This document shows positions 46,497 to 62,605 of a DNA stretch of 64,000 bases, piece by piece. The notes under the pieces are model-generated. The model saw only the letters and a list, made by a program, of their open reading frames with translations, was not told the origin of the DNA and did no database searches. Each line of letters begins with the position of its first letter. The stretch's first letter is position 1. The stretch comes from Adiantum capillus-veneris. Lineage: Eukaryota > Streptophyta > Polypodiopsida > Polypodiales > Pteridaceae. Location of the stretch: positions 131,764,518 to 131,828,517 of the forward strand of contig CM043968.1 in NCBI GenBank assembly GCA_014529385.2, read 5' to 3'. Both the position numbers and the translations under genes were made by a program.

Positions 46497-48278
46497 GGAT
46501 TTGCTTTGGTTGGAAATATATCAAAAACTTGAACCATACTCTATACAAACCATTTTCTATATTTTCCCAGGAAATTGATGAAGCACACCCATGTGGTTGT
46601 TTAACTCATAAAAGGTTTTCCAACTTTTTAGTGGACTTAGAACCATTCGAAAGACATGTGATCACCACTATCCCTAGCATAGCTAGACATAAAACCTTCC
46701 AAGAATTTATCAAGAAAGGGTTAAATCACATACCATTAATACCAGTAAACCCTAAGTCAATAATAAAAGAACTTAGCAATGTATGGAAGACCTTATGTAT
46801 CCTTTTAGGATGTGAGGATAGTAAAACTCATTACAATTATATCGAAGGTTCAGTTAATGAGATGTTTTCCCAAAGATTTCCATTTTATAGGCAAAATTAA
46901 ACTCCCTGGTACAAGAACACATACCTGATGGATGAAATAAATTATATTTTATAATATTTATTTATATGCGGACTGGATAAATCTGTGCAAACCCCAGTAT
47001 TCATATGTAAGAAACTCATTCGATTAGCAGTAAGGAGAAGGCTACAAAGTCCCGAATTCCGTCTTCTTTCTTCACAAGAGGAGGAAATTTGCCAGGTCAT
47101 AGGATCTTATACCCAAGAGATTGGGTTAGAAACACCATCTATGTTCTCTCTCCCATATCTTATGGGAAATTCTAAAATCCATAAAATGGATTTCAGATGG
47201 ATTACTAATGCGCATAACTGTGTATTTCCTCCTGCTACAACTATAATCACCAAATTACTCAAAGGATTAATACAAGGGTTTACAGAATACACCGAAATTA
47301 TACATAAAAAGATACATTTGTTTTTTGGAACACAAACCAATGGGTATTGGATGATTAATAATCAGTACGATTTTTTGATTAATCTAGCGCAAAAAATATT
47401 ACAAACATTCATTCCTTTGATATAATATCCTGTTATGAGGCTATCCCTCATAAAGGCACGCATGGACTGCTTGAGGTATTGGATAACATTATTAAACTCA
47501 AAAAAACTATGAAATATCTTGGGTTTAAGAAATACCGCAAATAGATTTTGCTTACAAAAGAGAAAAGTGAAGTGGTCTGGACATTTGAGTATTTACATAA
47601 CCTCAATGAGTTTGTTCTTGATAACTATTTTACAAAATTAGGCAAACATATTTATCGCCAAGAGAAAGGTATACCAATGGGATATAATTGTTCACCATTG
47701 TGGTGTTTTTGTATTTGGCATGGTATGAAATTGAATACATAAAAAAGCTATCCCGGCTTACACGATTTGCTATGATGAAGGAATTCTTATATTCATGGAG
47801 GTATATGGATGATTTGCTATTTGCTAGTAATCCATTTATTTCACAATTTCTAAATCACCAAAAGCCTTTGTCCCAAGAGGACCCCTTTACAATTTACCCT
47901 TTGAAATTATTGGGATTAAAGCCACACACAAGATGAACCAAACCACATATTTAAAGACACACATCCAATTATGCGAATCAATTGAAGGGGAGTATGTAAC
48001 ATACACTGCATGGAAAAAAAAAATTACCATGCCCTAATGTTTCATTTAATCATGTAGCCAGTAATCGACCAAAAAAGATGCAATATAATGTATGCATATC
48101 ACAAGTTCTTCCCATATTATATAATGCATCCCAAGAATCGTATGCGGTAACATATTTAAATAAACTAGTCTCTATGTTTGTAGAGAATGGTTTTAAAAAA
48201 GAGAAGGAATTACATGTATTACCAATTTCATTGAGAGAAATCAATTTCCAGGCATTAGATTTACCATTAGTACCTTAA
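46493..48278 (+). pseudogene. Penelope-like reverse transcriptase, PLE-3 (longest copy)
   Basis: The most complete copy. RICFGWKYIKNLNHTLYKP leads to a CGC motif (HPCGCLTHKRF), then ITTIPSIARHKTF and IKKGLNHIPL. These match the N-terminal part of PLE RTs. The fingers have YLMGNSKIHKMDFRWITNAH. Motif A is decayed by a frameshift near 47390. GKHIYRQEKGIPMGYNCSPLW (about 47640-47705) is motif B-like. After another frameshift come WYEIEYIKKL and the catalytic WRYMDDLLFA. The thumb ends with VSMFVENGFKKEKE. No endonuclease follows the thumb, pointing to an endonuclease-lacking PLE group. Several stops and frameshifts are present. Confidence 0.82.
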
Positions 48279-48293
48279 AACAGAGAATTGATA

Positions 48294-48332
48294 GAGGATA
48301 GGTCCACTTGGTGGCCTATACTCTACCAAGTG
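48294..48332 (+). other. PLE 3' switch-like inverted repeats, copy 3
   Basis: Helix 2 (48305-48313 with 48324-48332) is kept through a G-U pair where copies 1 and 2 have G-C. Helix 1 (48294-48302 with 48315-48323) has gained one mismatch. Confidence 0.68.
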
Positions 48333-48359
48333 CACCTTTCCTCAGGGATGGGGGAGGGC

Positions 48360-51784
<3,425 letters not shown>

Positions 51785-54146
51785 TGATAGCCGTTTTTTG
51801 GCTCTTTGTAATTGCCACAATGAGTTACCTCACCCTACCAAAATCACCCAAACACTATGGCTATCCCTACCATTTCACTGTACATAGGCGTGCGTGAGTC
51901 ATGGGACTTTTTCCATATCTTCTTAAAAAACCCTCAATTAGCTAGTCATTGGGCTAGTTGAGCCAAAAAAATAAAAAAATAATAAAAAATATAAGTATAT
52001 TATGGCCCATACGTATGTAAATATTTCTTTGTATATAGGGCCTAAATAAAAGATTTTTTCATAATTATTTTGGTATTTATTTAAATATTTCTACCTAGGT
52101 GTGTGTTATTTATGCTCTGTACATTGCCTCACAATTACCACAATTTTTCTTACCATTTTTCATATTCTTTATTCCATATAGAAATATTTTCATGTAAGCT
52201 TCTCTTATATTTGGTGTAACTCCACCCCAACAAAAATCCAAAAAAACTAGTTTCATTTATGTGTATATTTTTTCACTATTGTGATTTTTCCCTTCTTACA
52301 TCTATTTTGTTTTTTTTTAGAACACCAAAAATATTTATCTTTTTATGGTAGCCTCATAATGAGAGAGATTTATTTTGACCCCTTTATATTTTTTCCACTT
52401 ATATTATTTATATTTGACATGTACATATTCTCAATATTTGATTTTCTTAGTTGTACTATTCACTTATATCATAATCTCAACAATATCTTCAATTATAGAC
52501 CTACCAAATAAGGTCAAGGGTAGGTGGCATGCATACATGCACTATGGAGGGCTCACTCTTGGAGGTATTCAAAAGAATCATCCAAAGAAGGACCCCACAA
52601 GGACCTTGTGCAGTGGAAAAAAACGGTCGGTTTTGCTGAATTTTTAAAGTTCACTTGCTCTCCGAACTTGAAAAGGTGATACAAACAAAAGTTGTAGCTC
52701 GTGTGCTGAAATTTTGCCTCAAATTTTTTCATATTTTTTTGAGGTACGAGCTGTGAGCTATGATTTTATTAGTGGACCCCAGTTTTCCCATGCTATGCAG
52801 CCACACTCTCTCCTCCACTTTATCATTTTCCTCTTTCACACACACTTCTCCACTCATCATCCCCACCTCTCTCACCACTCCTCTTTGCACCCTACTCACC
52901 TTCTCCTCAACCTTGAAGAATAAGAGAAACCATGGTGAACTCATACCTCCCACACACAATTCCATTCCTAAATTGACCACCTAGTCTCATTTTTCCTCCT
53001 CCAATTTACCCATATCTATCAAAAAAACCACAAAATTCAGCCTCTTCTCTTAAAAGATAGCATCATGGTGGTTGATTACTCAGCTTCAATTACCTTGTCT
53101 CTCAAGGAAGGTCAAGAGTGGAGAAAAAAATGTACCGTCAAAGCTAGTGGACCGTCAACAGGCGTCAAAATTGGCCCTACTCAAGACACTTGGAGCATCA
53201 ACCTTGTAAGAAATCCACCTTTTCTTACCTCTTAAGAGTTTTTCTTCCTTATTTGTATCCTACATGGATACTCCCATTGTAAATATCCAATTCCATTTGT
53301 AAATTAATACTAACTCTACTAACACTAACCTACTATGAAAAGTCCTATCACCTCCATTTCTCTCCTCTCTCTTTCCCCACCAACTTCTTGATAATTCCAA
53401 GCAAAAGAAATTAGATAAATTGCTGAAAATCTAACCCAACCATGGTTAGAGAAGTAACCCTAGCCTTCAAAATTGCTATAAAAGGAGGGTGTAGCTAGCA
53501 CAAAAGGGGGAGCCATAAGCAAGAGCACTATGCTATAGCTTGAGAAGCCAAGCTCAACCTCTCTAGAAGGAGCTCTTGAGCGGAAGCTCATTGTCTTATG
53601 CATGTGCATGTGTTGTAATAGGGGATTAGCAAGGGAACTCTATGCCATTTGTAAGAGAGAGAGTGTTCATTCAATTGAGAGTAGGAAATCTATCATTTCT
53701 CCTACTAGTGTAAGCCCAACATTTGCTGAATCAAGGAGAGTGGATTTGGACTAAGCTTGGATACTTTGTCTCCCTTCCAACGTGAAGTAATGGACAACAA
53801 TGATGCGTAAGTGTCTTGGTGTTTTTTGTTAAGTTCTTGATAGCTTGTCTCTGTTGTTGTCATCAATCTAGCCATAAATCCCATATACTGTAAGAGGGCG
53901 ACAGGGTGGAGAGGACTCCCCTGGCCTTAAGACAGTGATTGGGGTGGCTTTTCTTGTGATGTGTTGTGGTGAAATTTACGCAAGCTATGTTGAACAAATA
54001 CTAATCTCACTTTGATTTGTCATGACAGATTTGTAAGAAGGTATTAATGCAACAAGCACCCTCCCCCCCCTTTCTCTCTCTTTCTTAAATATATAGTTGT
54101 GTTTGCTTGATCATTGCCGATACGTTTCAAAGCAGCCCGAGCACCA

Positions 54147-54180
<34 letters not shown>

Positions 54181-54442
54181 GTGTTTTAGTGTGTGAGAGT
54201 GTTCCATTGGTGTTAAGGTTAGTGTAAATTCCTTGCTTGTTTGTGGGTTGCTCTAACGATTCTCCTCTTTTGCTTCCTAGTTCGCTCTTAAACTAGGTGG
54301 TGCCCCTTGTGTAGTTGGGATTTGGATGTGGGTTTGTTGTTTTGGTTTGTGTTGTGTTGTGCCCCAGCCCCATTGAGCAGCACGGGAGCCTTGAAGGGTG
54401 TCTAGAGGTTGCTCTTCTTGTTGCCCGCCCCGGACCGCCTCA
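51785..54442 (+). repeat. 5' LTR of gypsy-3
   Basis: 2658 bp, TGATAGCCG to CCGCCTCA. TATA box TATAAAAG at 53477-53484. A (CT)n tract at about 54149-54180 lies in the transcribed part. Confidence 0.94.
53477..53484 (+). promoter_or_regulatory. TATA box in gypsy-3 5' LTR
   Basis: TATAAAAG followed by gagggtgtagc. The identical sequence is at 61902-61909 in the 3' LTR and on the minus strand in gypsy-2. Confidence 0.7.
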
Positions 54443-54445
54443 AAT

Positions 54446-54463
54446 TGGTGCCCCCACTGAGGA
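54446..54463 (+). other. Primer-binding site of gypsy-3
   Basis: tggtgcccccactgagga, three bases after the LTR, identical to gypsy-2. tRNA not identified. Confidence 0.65.
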
Positions 54464-54518
54464 CAGGCTTGTGTATGTTTTGTGAAGGCTCAACCTTTAG
54501 CATAATCAAGTAGCTTGG

Positions 54519-54731
54519 ATGAATAGCGAGAATTTGTATGATCCCTTCATTCCCATTGCAAGGCAAAAGGTACACATAATTGTTAGTACTAAGTTGCAAT
54601 TTCAGCGAGTAATTAGTAGAATTTTAGGTCCTCTTAGGTTAGCCGAGATAAACACTTCGGTAAATCCTTTTATTTTGCCTCTCATTAGGTACGATATTAG
54701 CTTGGACGTCTATATTTTTGTGTTATTTTAA
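54519..54731 (+). CDS. Small ORF A of gypsy-3
   Basis: An intact 70-codon ORF 56 bases after the PBS. Residues VSTKLQFQR, LGPLRLAEIN and NPFILPLIRYD stand out, with a hydrophobic end (DVYIFVLF). Same length, without gaps, in gypsy-2 and in the solo LTR. It is similar to small ORF B, 21 bases downstream, which suggests a duplicated gene pair. No known domain is recognised. The position between PBS and gag is usually non-coding leader. Confidence 0.75.
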   Translation: MNSENLYDPFIPIARQKVHIIVSTKLQFQRVISRILGPLRLAEINTSVNPFILPLIRYDISLDVYIFVLF

Positions 54732-54752
54732 GCATTACGTCATGCATAGGCC

Positions 54753-55004
54753 ATGGATAATGGCCCAGGAATAGAGGTTTTTCCCTTTCATTTTACTCCA
54801 CACATTGGAATAAACATTGCAATTAGTAGGAAAATCCATTTTCAACAACGTATGGTGTTCATGTTTGGTGCCCAAAGAGTAGGAGAAATTCTCGCATCAC
54901 CAGACCCTGTCATCCTACCTCTTATTGATTATCATAGGTCGTTTGATGTGAATATCTTTATTTTGTGTAGAATAGATTGCAAGCTAGAAAACATTATTGT
55001 GTAA
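54753..55004 (+). CDS. Small ORF B of gypsy-3
   Basis: An 83-codon ORF between small ORF A and gag (51 bases before the gag ATG). Its core ISRKIHFQQRMVFMFG, LASPDPVILPLI and SFDVNIFIL is shared with the solo-LTR copy. The last 12 or so codons extend beyond that copy. Function unknown. The gypsy-2 counterpart is shortened by one stop. Confidence 0.75.
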   Translation: MDNGPGIEVFPFHFTPHIGINIAISRKIHFQQRMVFMFGAQRVGEILASPDPVILPLIDYHRSFDVNIFILCRIDCKLENIIV

Positions 55005-55055
55005 ATCTTTTTAAGAAAGAAAAACAAAAACGGGTGTCACTTTGAAATCAATTCA

Positions 55056-56405
55056 ATGGAAAGCCAACGCCAAATGTCTGGGTATCCTCTTTTCTTTGGA
55101 GAGCCTGGAGAGGATGCAGAATTATTTTTAGCGAATTTCAAGATGTCTTGCCGTATCAACAGGATAATAGATGATCAAGAACGTGTAGAAATGTTTGAGG
55201 TGGTCCTTAGTAAAGATGCTAGTACTTGGTTTGACTCTTTGCCTGAAGAAGTTAAGGGGAATTACACAGAAGTTTTGAATCGTTTCAAGAAATACTTCTT
55301 TGATCCCCAAAACACTCAAAAATTATGGCAAGACATTGTTTCTCATAAGCAAAAAGACTTAGATGACTACTACTTGTACAAGCAAGAGTTTCTACGTCTT
55401 TGGGCTCTATGGATACGAAATGTTGCTAACCCTGGTGATGGTGCAGAATTTCTAAAGAAGGAGAGGTTCATAGCCGGACTCTTTTCTGACCTTAAGGTAA
55501 AAGTTGAGGCGGGTGCACTTGCTACCTTTGATGCAGCTGAAACTAGGGCTGCTGAGAAATATAGAAAACTCAAGTGCTTAAGGGGAGAGGTTCCAATAGA
55601 AGGTCTTAGACCCAAAGGTAAGTCACAAGCATCAACATCGAGGGAGCTTCCTGAGGTAACGGCGGAAGTAATTGAGAAGTTAAACGAATCTTTAAGCAGC
55701 CTGTTAATTCACCTTGCACAAGCTGTAGGTCCAAAGGGACAAGCAAAGAAGTCTGAAGAGCGAGATCCACGACCTAGGAGAGTCTTGCAATGTTGGAATT
55801 GCGGAGAGTCTGGACATGGGATGTATAATTGTCCTTGGCCCCGTGGGGAGCCAGGGAGACCTAACTTGAATTACCCAGTGATGAATGCAGGAGAAGGAGC
55901 TGGTCAACAACCAAGGCTTCTACAAAGACCAAATGGACCAAGACCACCTCCACAAGGGGTAGAAGGAGTTCCACCTTTGCCAGATCCAAATGTGCATGTG
56001 GTAGAGGTGACAAACTCAAATGAGGTTGACATGGAAGCAAATGGCATTAAGCATGGCCGAGGAAAAGGTAAAGAGAAAGAGGGTGTCCCATCACAGAGTG
56101 ACCATGGACAAGGCAAGAAGGCAAAGGAGACCAAGGAAGCTAAGAGGACTCGACGTCGTATCAATCTCCAAGACTTCCCTCTTGGACATGGTATGGCTCC
56201 ATACAACCTGTTGGAAGACATGCGAGGTAAGGGTCCTAATATCTCATGGCCTCAGTTTCTTGCATTATGCCCACAAGTTAGGAGGGATTTAACAAAGGCA
56301 GCTAGCACTAGGAGAAAGGTAAAAGAGAGTTTTCCTGTTGTAAAAATTGCACATGCTGAAATGAGCGAGGATATTACACCTGTGCTCGATTGTTACATAA
56401 AATGA
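55056..56405 (+). pseudogene. Gypsy-3 gag (first part of gag-pol frame)
   Basis: 449 codons from MESQRQMSGY to a TGA at 56403-56405 where gypsy-2 has GGA (Gly). It holds the gag core (WFDSLPEEV, FKKYFFDPQN), an Ala/Glu-rich helical stretch, a CX2CX4HX4C knuckle (CWNCGESGHGMYNC), a Pro-rich linker and a basic segment. The end reaches into the region before the protease (ISWPQFLALCPQVRRDL). The next ORF continues in the same frame, so gag and pol are one frame in this family. Confidence 0.92.
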
Positions 56406-59400
56406 AGATTGGTTAGGAAAGGTATAGTGGATGGGGGTGCACAAATTTGCATCATGACAGAGGGACTCATGCAAAGACTACGCATGCACATCCAGGAGAC
56501 ACCTGAAATCAAAGTCAAGATGGCAAACAATAGCAAGGCTAGGTGTGTAGGCATTTGTAAAAATGTCTTTGTAGAGGCCTTTGGCATTAAGAAAGCGGTG
56601 GATTTTTATGTTATGTCAACCAAGGGAAGTGGTTATCCATTTATCCTAGGAAGACCATGGCTAATGAAAATGCGAGCTTTGCAGGATTGGGAGAGTGGGA
56701 AATTAATTTGCAGGAATGACAATCATAAGAAGGTTGTCTTTGACATGAAGGAGCAACGCCAAGAGGAGCTCCATGAAGAATCATCTCAAAGTGAGACGGA
56801 AGAAGGTTGGACCGATAGCACCTCAGAAGAAGAAAGTAGCAGCAGCATTACTGAAGAGGAGTCTTCCATCGAAGTCATGGGGGTAAGGTTTAAGCCAAGC
56901 AACCAAGAGACCTCTTGTCGAGGTTTGGAAGACGTAGGTTCCCAAGAGAACCAAAAGGTGGAAGATGAAGGAATGTTAGAAGGTATGTTGTCTACAACAC
57001 TTACAAAGGATGAAAGAGAGGAGTTCAAATGTGTGCTAAGGAAATTTCCAAGGCTTTTTGCTAAAGACTACACCGATGTGCGTGGAGTAGATGTTGTTCA
57101 ACACAAGATTGAGTTGAAGCTAGAGGCCACACCTAAGGCTCAAAAGCTACGAAGGCTAGGAGTCATTAAGGAGCAGGCTCTACTCAAGGAGGTAAGAAAG
57201 CTTCTAGCAGCAGGTTTCATTTATCTAGTGGAGAATTCAGAGTGGGTCTCTCCCGTTGTTATCACTCCTAAGAAAAACGGCAAGTGGAGGGTGTGTGTGG
57301 ATTATCGTCCACTTAATGAGGCAACAAAAAGAGATCACTTTCCCCTCCCATTTCAGGATGAGATACTAAATGAAGTAGCTGGTCATGAGAAGTACACTGT
57401 GTGTGATGTCTACTCGGGTTACTTTCAAATAGGTATCGCATTGGAGGATCAATTGAAAACAACCTTTATCACTCCTTGGGGTTGTTATGCTTTTAGAGTC
57501 ATGCCATTTGGCCTGACAAATGCTCCTGCAACTTTCCAACGCTTCATGAACATGGTGTTTCAAGCATTCTTTTAAAAGTCCATTAGGGTTTTTATTGATG
57601 ATTTTTGCATTTATAGCTCAAAATCATTGCATCTACAAAGGGTAGAAGAAGGTTTAAAGAAGCTCTATGACATGGGAGGTCAACTCAACCCCGGCAAGTG
57701 TCACATAGCTGAGGATGAAGTGATCTTACTTGGTCACAAGGTTTCCTGTAAAGGCATTGAGGTGGATCCTTCAAAGGAAAAGGCTCTTATTGAGCTCCCC
57801 TCACGCAAGAATCTCAAAGAGGTCATATTATTCATTCAAAAAGTGAAGTATATGTCACGCTTTATTCACTTAGCTTCGGAGTTGCTTCATCCTTTGCAAA
57901 AGTTGACACAACAAGTAGAATTTGCATGGTCTGATGAGCTTGAATAGTATTTTTGTAACATTAAAGTCATTTTGTCAGAGCTACCAACACTCATGCCTCC
58001 TTGTTGGGAGTACACATTCTTTGTTAGCTCTAGTGTTGGAAGGGAAACAATTGGTGCTGTGTTGCTACAACAAGATCCCCACAGTACAAGGATGCGACCC
58101 ATCTACTTTGCTAGTAGGGTCATGAATGCTTTGGAGAGAGACTACACAGAAGAAGAACTCATGATGCTTTCTCTCATGTTTGCGGTGAGAAAGTTTAGAT
58201 CCTACCTGCTACCAAAACCTTTTGTAATTCTCACTGCAGAGAATTTGTTCTCTTGGGTGTCATCTCAAATGAATCTTAGTACTAGGATCTCAAAGTGGAT
58301 TATGGAGTTGCAAGAGTTTCAATACTCTTTCAAGGTAGAAGATAGTGTGCGTGCACAATTGACAAGGATTCTCACTTATAGGGTGCATGAAAAGGAGATT
58401 AAGGTGCCTGAAGTAAAGACCCTACCATTACCACCACCAAAAAGTATTCCTAATGCTTTTACCTTGTTCTTTGATGGAGCTTTTCGACGAGCCACAGGGA
58501 AAGCAGGGGGAGGGCTAGTGTTGCTCAACCCAAGTGGAGAGGTGGTCATGAAAGAGAAGGTCAATCTACCAGGTTCAACTAGCAACAATGAAGCAGAATA
58601 CGACACACTACTTCATGGTTTGAAGATGTGCATTGGCCAAGGGATAAAATGTCTCATGGTAAAGGGAGATGCACTTCTCATTGTTAAACAGATTTTAGGC
58701 ATTTGGGCATGCAAGAATGAAACCTTAAGGACAAAAGTTCATGCCATTCGTAAGATGTTTAATCAGTTTGAAGAAGTGCAACTATATCATATTCCGAGGA
58801 AACAAAATGAAGATGCCGATTTACTTGCACAACAAGCAGTTACATGTGTTGAGAGAGAAGTGCAGGTCATCATGGTGGCAGCAGCTGTCAAGCAACCGAG
58901 ATACCAGGGATTGGAGTCATTGGCTCCCATTATCAGCTACATTTTGGAGGGTGAGTTTCCACAAGACTTCATGAAGGCTCAGAAGAGGAGACTCATGAAG
59001 AAGGCAAGTTTCTATCTCTTCCTAGAAGGCTCCCTCTATCAAAGAGGGAAGGATCAAGTGTGCAGAAGAGTACCAACTATCGAGGAAATTCCAGCCATTC
59101 TAAAAGGTTTGCATGAAGAGGCATGTGGTGGTCATTTTGCCCAAGAATCAACTGTGAAGAAGATTTTGCTTGCGGGGTATGTTTGGCCAAGCTTGCATGT
59201 GGATGTTCAACATTGGTGTAAAAGCTGTCACAATTGTCAGATAAATGGAAATAGAAGGTTGGTGCATGGCCCGAGGCAAATAGTGCTTGCAAATGGACCT
59301 TTTGAAAAGTGGGGCATTGATGCTATGGGTCCTCTGCCTAGGACAAAAAATGGTAAACTCTACATTCTAGTGGTTGTAGACTATATGACTAGGTGGGTGG

Positions 59401-60335
59401 AAGCACAAAGTGTAGCAAAGGTAAATGAGAGGATAGTGAGCAAATTCGTCTACACTCACATTTGTTGTAGATTTGGCACACCTTTGGAGATTGTTTCTGA
59501 TAATGGTCCAGGGTTTAGAAAGGGATTGCTCACAGAAGTCTGTGAAGAACTTCACATTCTACATCGTCACAGTACACCCTACTATCCCCAATCAAATGGT
59601 TTGGTAGAAAAAGCTAATGGTGTCATTGCAGGCATCATTAGAAAGATGGTGAAAAACAAGACAAAGTTGTGGGATGACTTCTTGGATGGTGCCTTGTGGG
59701 CATATCGAACCACATATAGGGAAGCCACGGAGTTCACACCATTTCACTTGGTCTATGGTCAAGAGGCTTTGCAGTCTATCGAGCTCAACATTCCAACAAT
59801 GCGACTTCATGGCAAAGGAGCACAAGATGATCAAGAGGTATGGATAGATCGACTGCTTACCTTAGTTGAGCTTGAGTGGAAAAGAGAAGCAGCATACGAG
59901 TGCTATAAGAGGAAAGCCACACAGACAAAGGAGAAGCTTGACAAGAAACTGAAGGACAAAGGCATCAATGAAGGAGATCTTGTGCTAAGGTATGACAATC
60001 GACTCGATAATCGTTTTGATGCCAAATTTGAAACAAGATGGCAAGGGCCATACATAGTCAAGAAGGCTTTCAATTCAAGTTACTATCAGCTTATGGACTT
60101 GAATGGTAAAGAGCACTCCAGGAAAGTAAACGCGTATCGCTTGAAGCACTATTTGAGTCGCATTCTACCAAAGGATCTACCAAAGATCTGTCAAAAGGCC
60201 ACTGTCTCATGTAAGTATTGTTACATGAAGCATGAGTGTAACTCTAGCCAAAATTCTGAGGGGCCAAACAATAAAGATCTCGTCAAGGACTCTGAAGCAC
60301 TCTCTTTGGAAAAGATGCTCTATGATGGTACATGA
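56406..60335 (+). pseudogene. Gypsy-3 protease, RT, RNase H pair and integrase
   Basis: The same frame as gag, interrupted by TAA at 57573-57575 (Gly in gypsy-2, inside RT just before FIDDF) and TAG at 57945-57947 (Glu in gypsy-2). The protease has VDGGAQICIM. RT has CVDYRPLN, CDVYSGY and FIDDFCIYSS. The first RNase H is degenerate (VSSSVGRET); the second is intact by motif (FFDGAF, NNEAEY, KGDALL). Integrase has WCKSCHNCQ, WGIDAMGPL, SDNGPGF, NGLVEKANG and RWQGPYIVKK. No chromodomain. The stop codon lies in the loop of a 9-bp hairpin. Confidence 0.93.
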
Positions 60336-60347
60336 ATATACCATCAT
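60322..60347 (+). other. Hairpin around the pol stop codon, gypsy-3
   Basis: atgatggta (60322-60330) pairs with taccatcat (60339-60347). The loop catgaata holds the TGA at 60333-60335. The polypurine tract starts one base later. Confidence 0.68.
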
Positions 60348-60363
60348 CCAGGGGGAGGGCTAA
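60348..60363 (+). other. Polypurine tract of gypsy-3
   Basis: ccagggggagggctaa is followed directly by the LTR start TGATAGCCG. Confidence 0.88.
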
Positions 60364-62569
60364 TGATAGCCGTTTTTTGGCTCTTTGTAATTGCCACAAT
60401 GAGTTACCTCACCCTACCAAAATCACCCAAACACTATGGCTATCCCTACCATTTCACTGTACATAGGCATGCGTGAGTCATGGGACTTTTCCCATATCTT
60501 CTTAAAAAACCCTCAATTAGCTATCCATTGGGGTACTTGAGCCTCACAATTACCACAATTTTTCTTACCATTTTTCATATTCTTTATTCCATATAGAAAT
60601 ATTTTCATGTAAGCTTCTCTTATATTTGGTGTAACTCCACCCCAACAAAAATCCAAAAAAACTAGTTTTATTTATGTGTATATTTTTTCACTATTGTGAT
60701 TTTTCCCTTCCTACATCTATTTTGTTTTTTTTTAGAACACCAAAAATATTTATCTTTTTATGGTAGCCTCATAATGAGAGAGATTTCTTTTGACCCCTTT
60801 ATATTTTTTCCACTTATATTATTTATATTTGACATGTACATATTTTTTAGACCCCTCAATATTTGATTTTCTTAGTTCTACTATTCACTTATATCATAAT
60901 CTCAACAATATCTTCAATTATAGACCTACCAAATAAGGTCAAGGGTAGGTGGCATGCATACATGCACTATGGAGGGCTCACTCTTGGAGGTATTCAAAAG
61001 AATCATCCAAAGAAGGACCCCACAAGGACCTTGTGCAGTGGAAAAAAACGGTCGGTTTTGCTGAATTTTTAAAGTTCACTTGCTCTCCGAATTTGAAAAG
61101 GTGATACAAACAAAAGTTGTAGCTCGTGGGCTGAACTTTTGCCTCAAATTCTTTCATATTTTTTTGAGCTACGAGTTGTGAGCTATGATTTTATTAGTGG
61201 ACCCCAGTTTTCCCATGATATGCAGCCACACTCTCTCTTCCACTTTATCATTTTCCTCTTTCACACACAGTTCTCCACTCATCATCCCCACCTCTCTCAC
61301 CACTCCTCTCTGCACCCTACTCACCTTCTCCTCAACCTTGAAGAATAAGAGAAACCATGGTGAAATCATACCTCCCACACACAATTCCATTCCAAAATTG
61401 ACCACCTAGTCTCATTTTTCCTCCTCCAATTTACCCATATCTATCAAAAAAACTACAAAATTCAGCCTCTTCTCTTAAAAGATAGCATCATGGTGGTTGA
61501 TTACTCAGCTTCAATTACCTTGTCTCTCAAGGAAGGTCAAGAGTGGAGAAAAAAATGTACCGTCAAAGCTAGTGGACCGTCAACAGGCGTCAAAATTGGC
61601 CCTACTCAAGACACTTGGAGCATCAACCTTGTAAGAAATCCACCTTTTCTTACCTCTTAAGAGTTTTTCTTCCTTATTTGTATCCTACATGAATACTCCC
61701 ATTGTAAATATCCAATTCCATTTGTAAATTAATACTAACTCTACTAACACTAACCCACTATAAAAAGTCCTATCACCTCCATTTCTCTCCTCTCTCTTTC
61801 CCCACCAACTTCTTGATAATTCCAAGCAAAAGAAATTAGATAAATTGCTGAAAATCTAACCCAACCATGGTTAGAGGAGTAATCCTAGCCTTCAAAATTG
61901 CTATAAAAGGAGGGTGTAGCTAGCACAAAAGGGGGAGCCATAAGCAAGAGCACTATGCTATAGCTTGAGAAGCCAAGCTCAACCTCTCTAGAAGGAGCTC
62001 TTGAGCGGAAGCTCATTGTCTTATGCATGTGCATGTGTTGTAATAGGGGATTAACAAGGGAACTCTATGCCATTTGTAAGAGAGAGAGTGTTCATTCAAT
62101 TGAGAGTAGAAAATCTATCATTTCTCCTACTAGTGTAAGCCCAACATTTGCTGAATCAAGGAGGGTGGATTTGGACTAAGCTTGGATACTTTGTCTCCCT
62201 TCCAACATGAAGTAATGGACAACAATGATGCGTAAGTGTCTTGGTGTTTTTTGTTAAGTTCTTGATAGCTTGTCTCTGGTGTTGTCATCAATCTAGCCAT
62301 AAATCCCACATACTGTAAGAGGGCGACAGTGTGGAGAGGACTACCCTAGCCTTAAGACAGTGATTGGGGTGGCTTTTCTTGTGATATGTTGTGGTGAAAT
62401 TTACGCAAGCTATGTTGAACAAATACTAATCTCACTTTGATTTGTCATGACAGATTTGTAAGAAGGTATTAATGCAACAAGCACCCCCTCCCCCTTTCTC
62501 TCTCTTTCTTACATATATATATTTATGTTTGCTCGATCATTAACGATACACTTCAAAGGAGCCCGAGCA

Positions 62570-62605
<36 letters not shown>

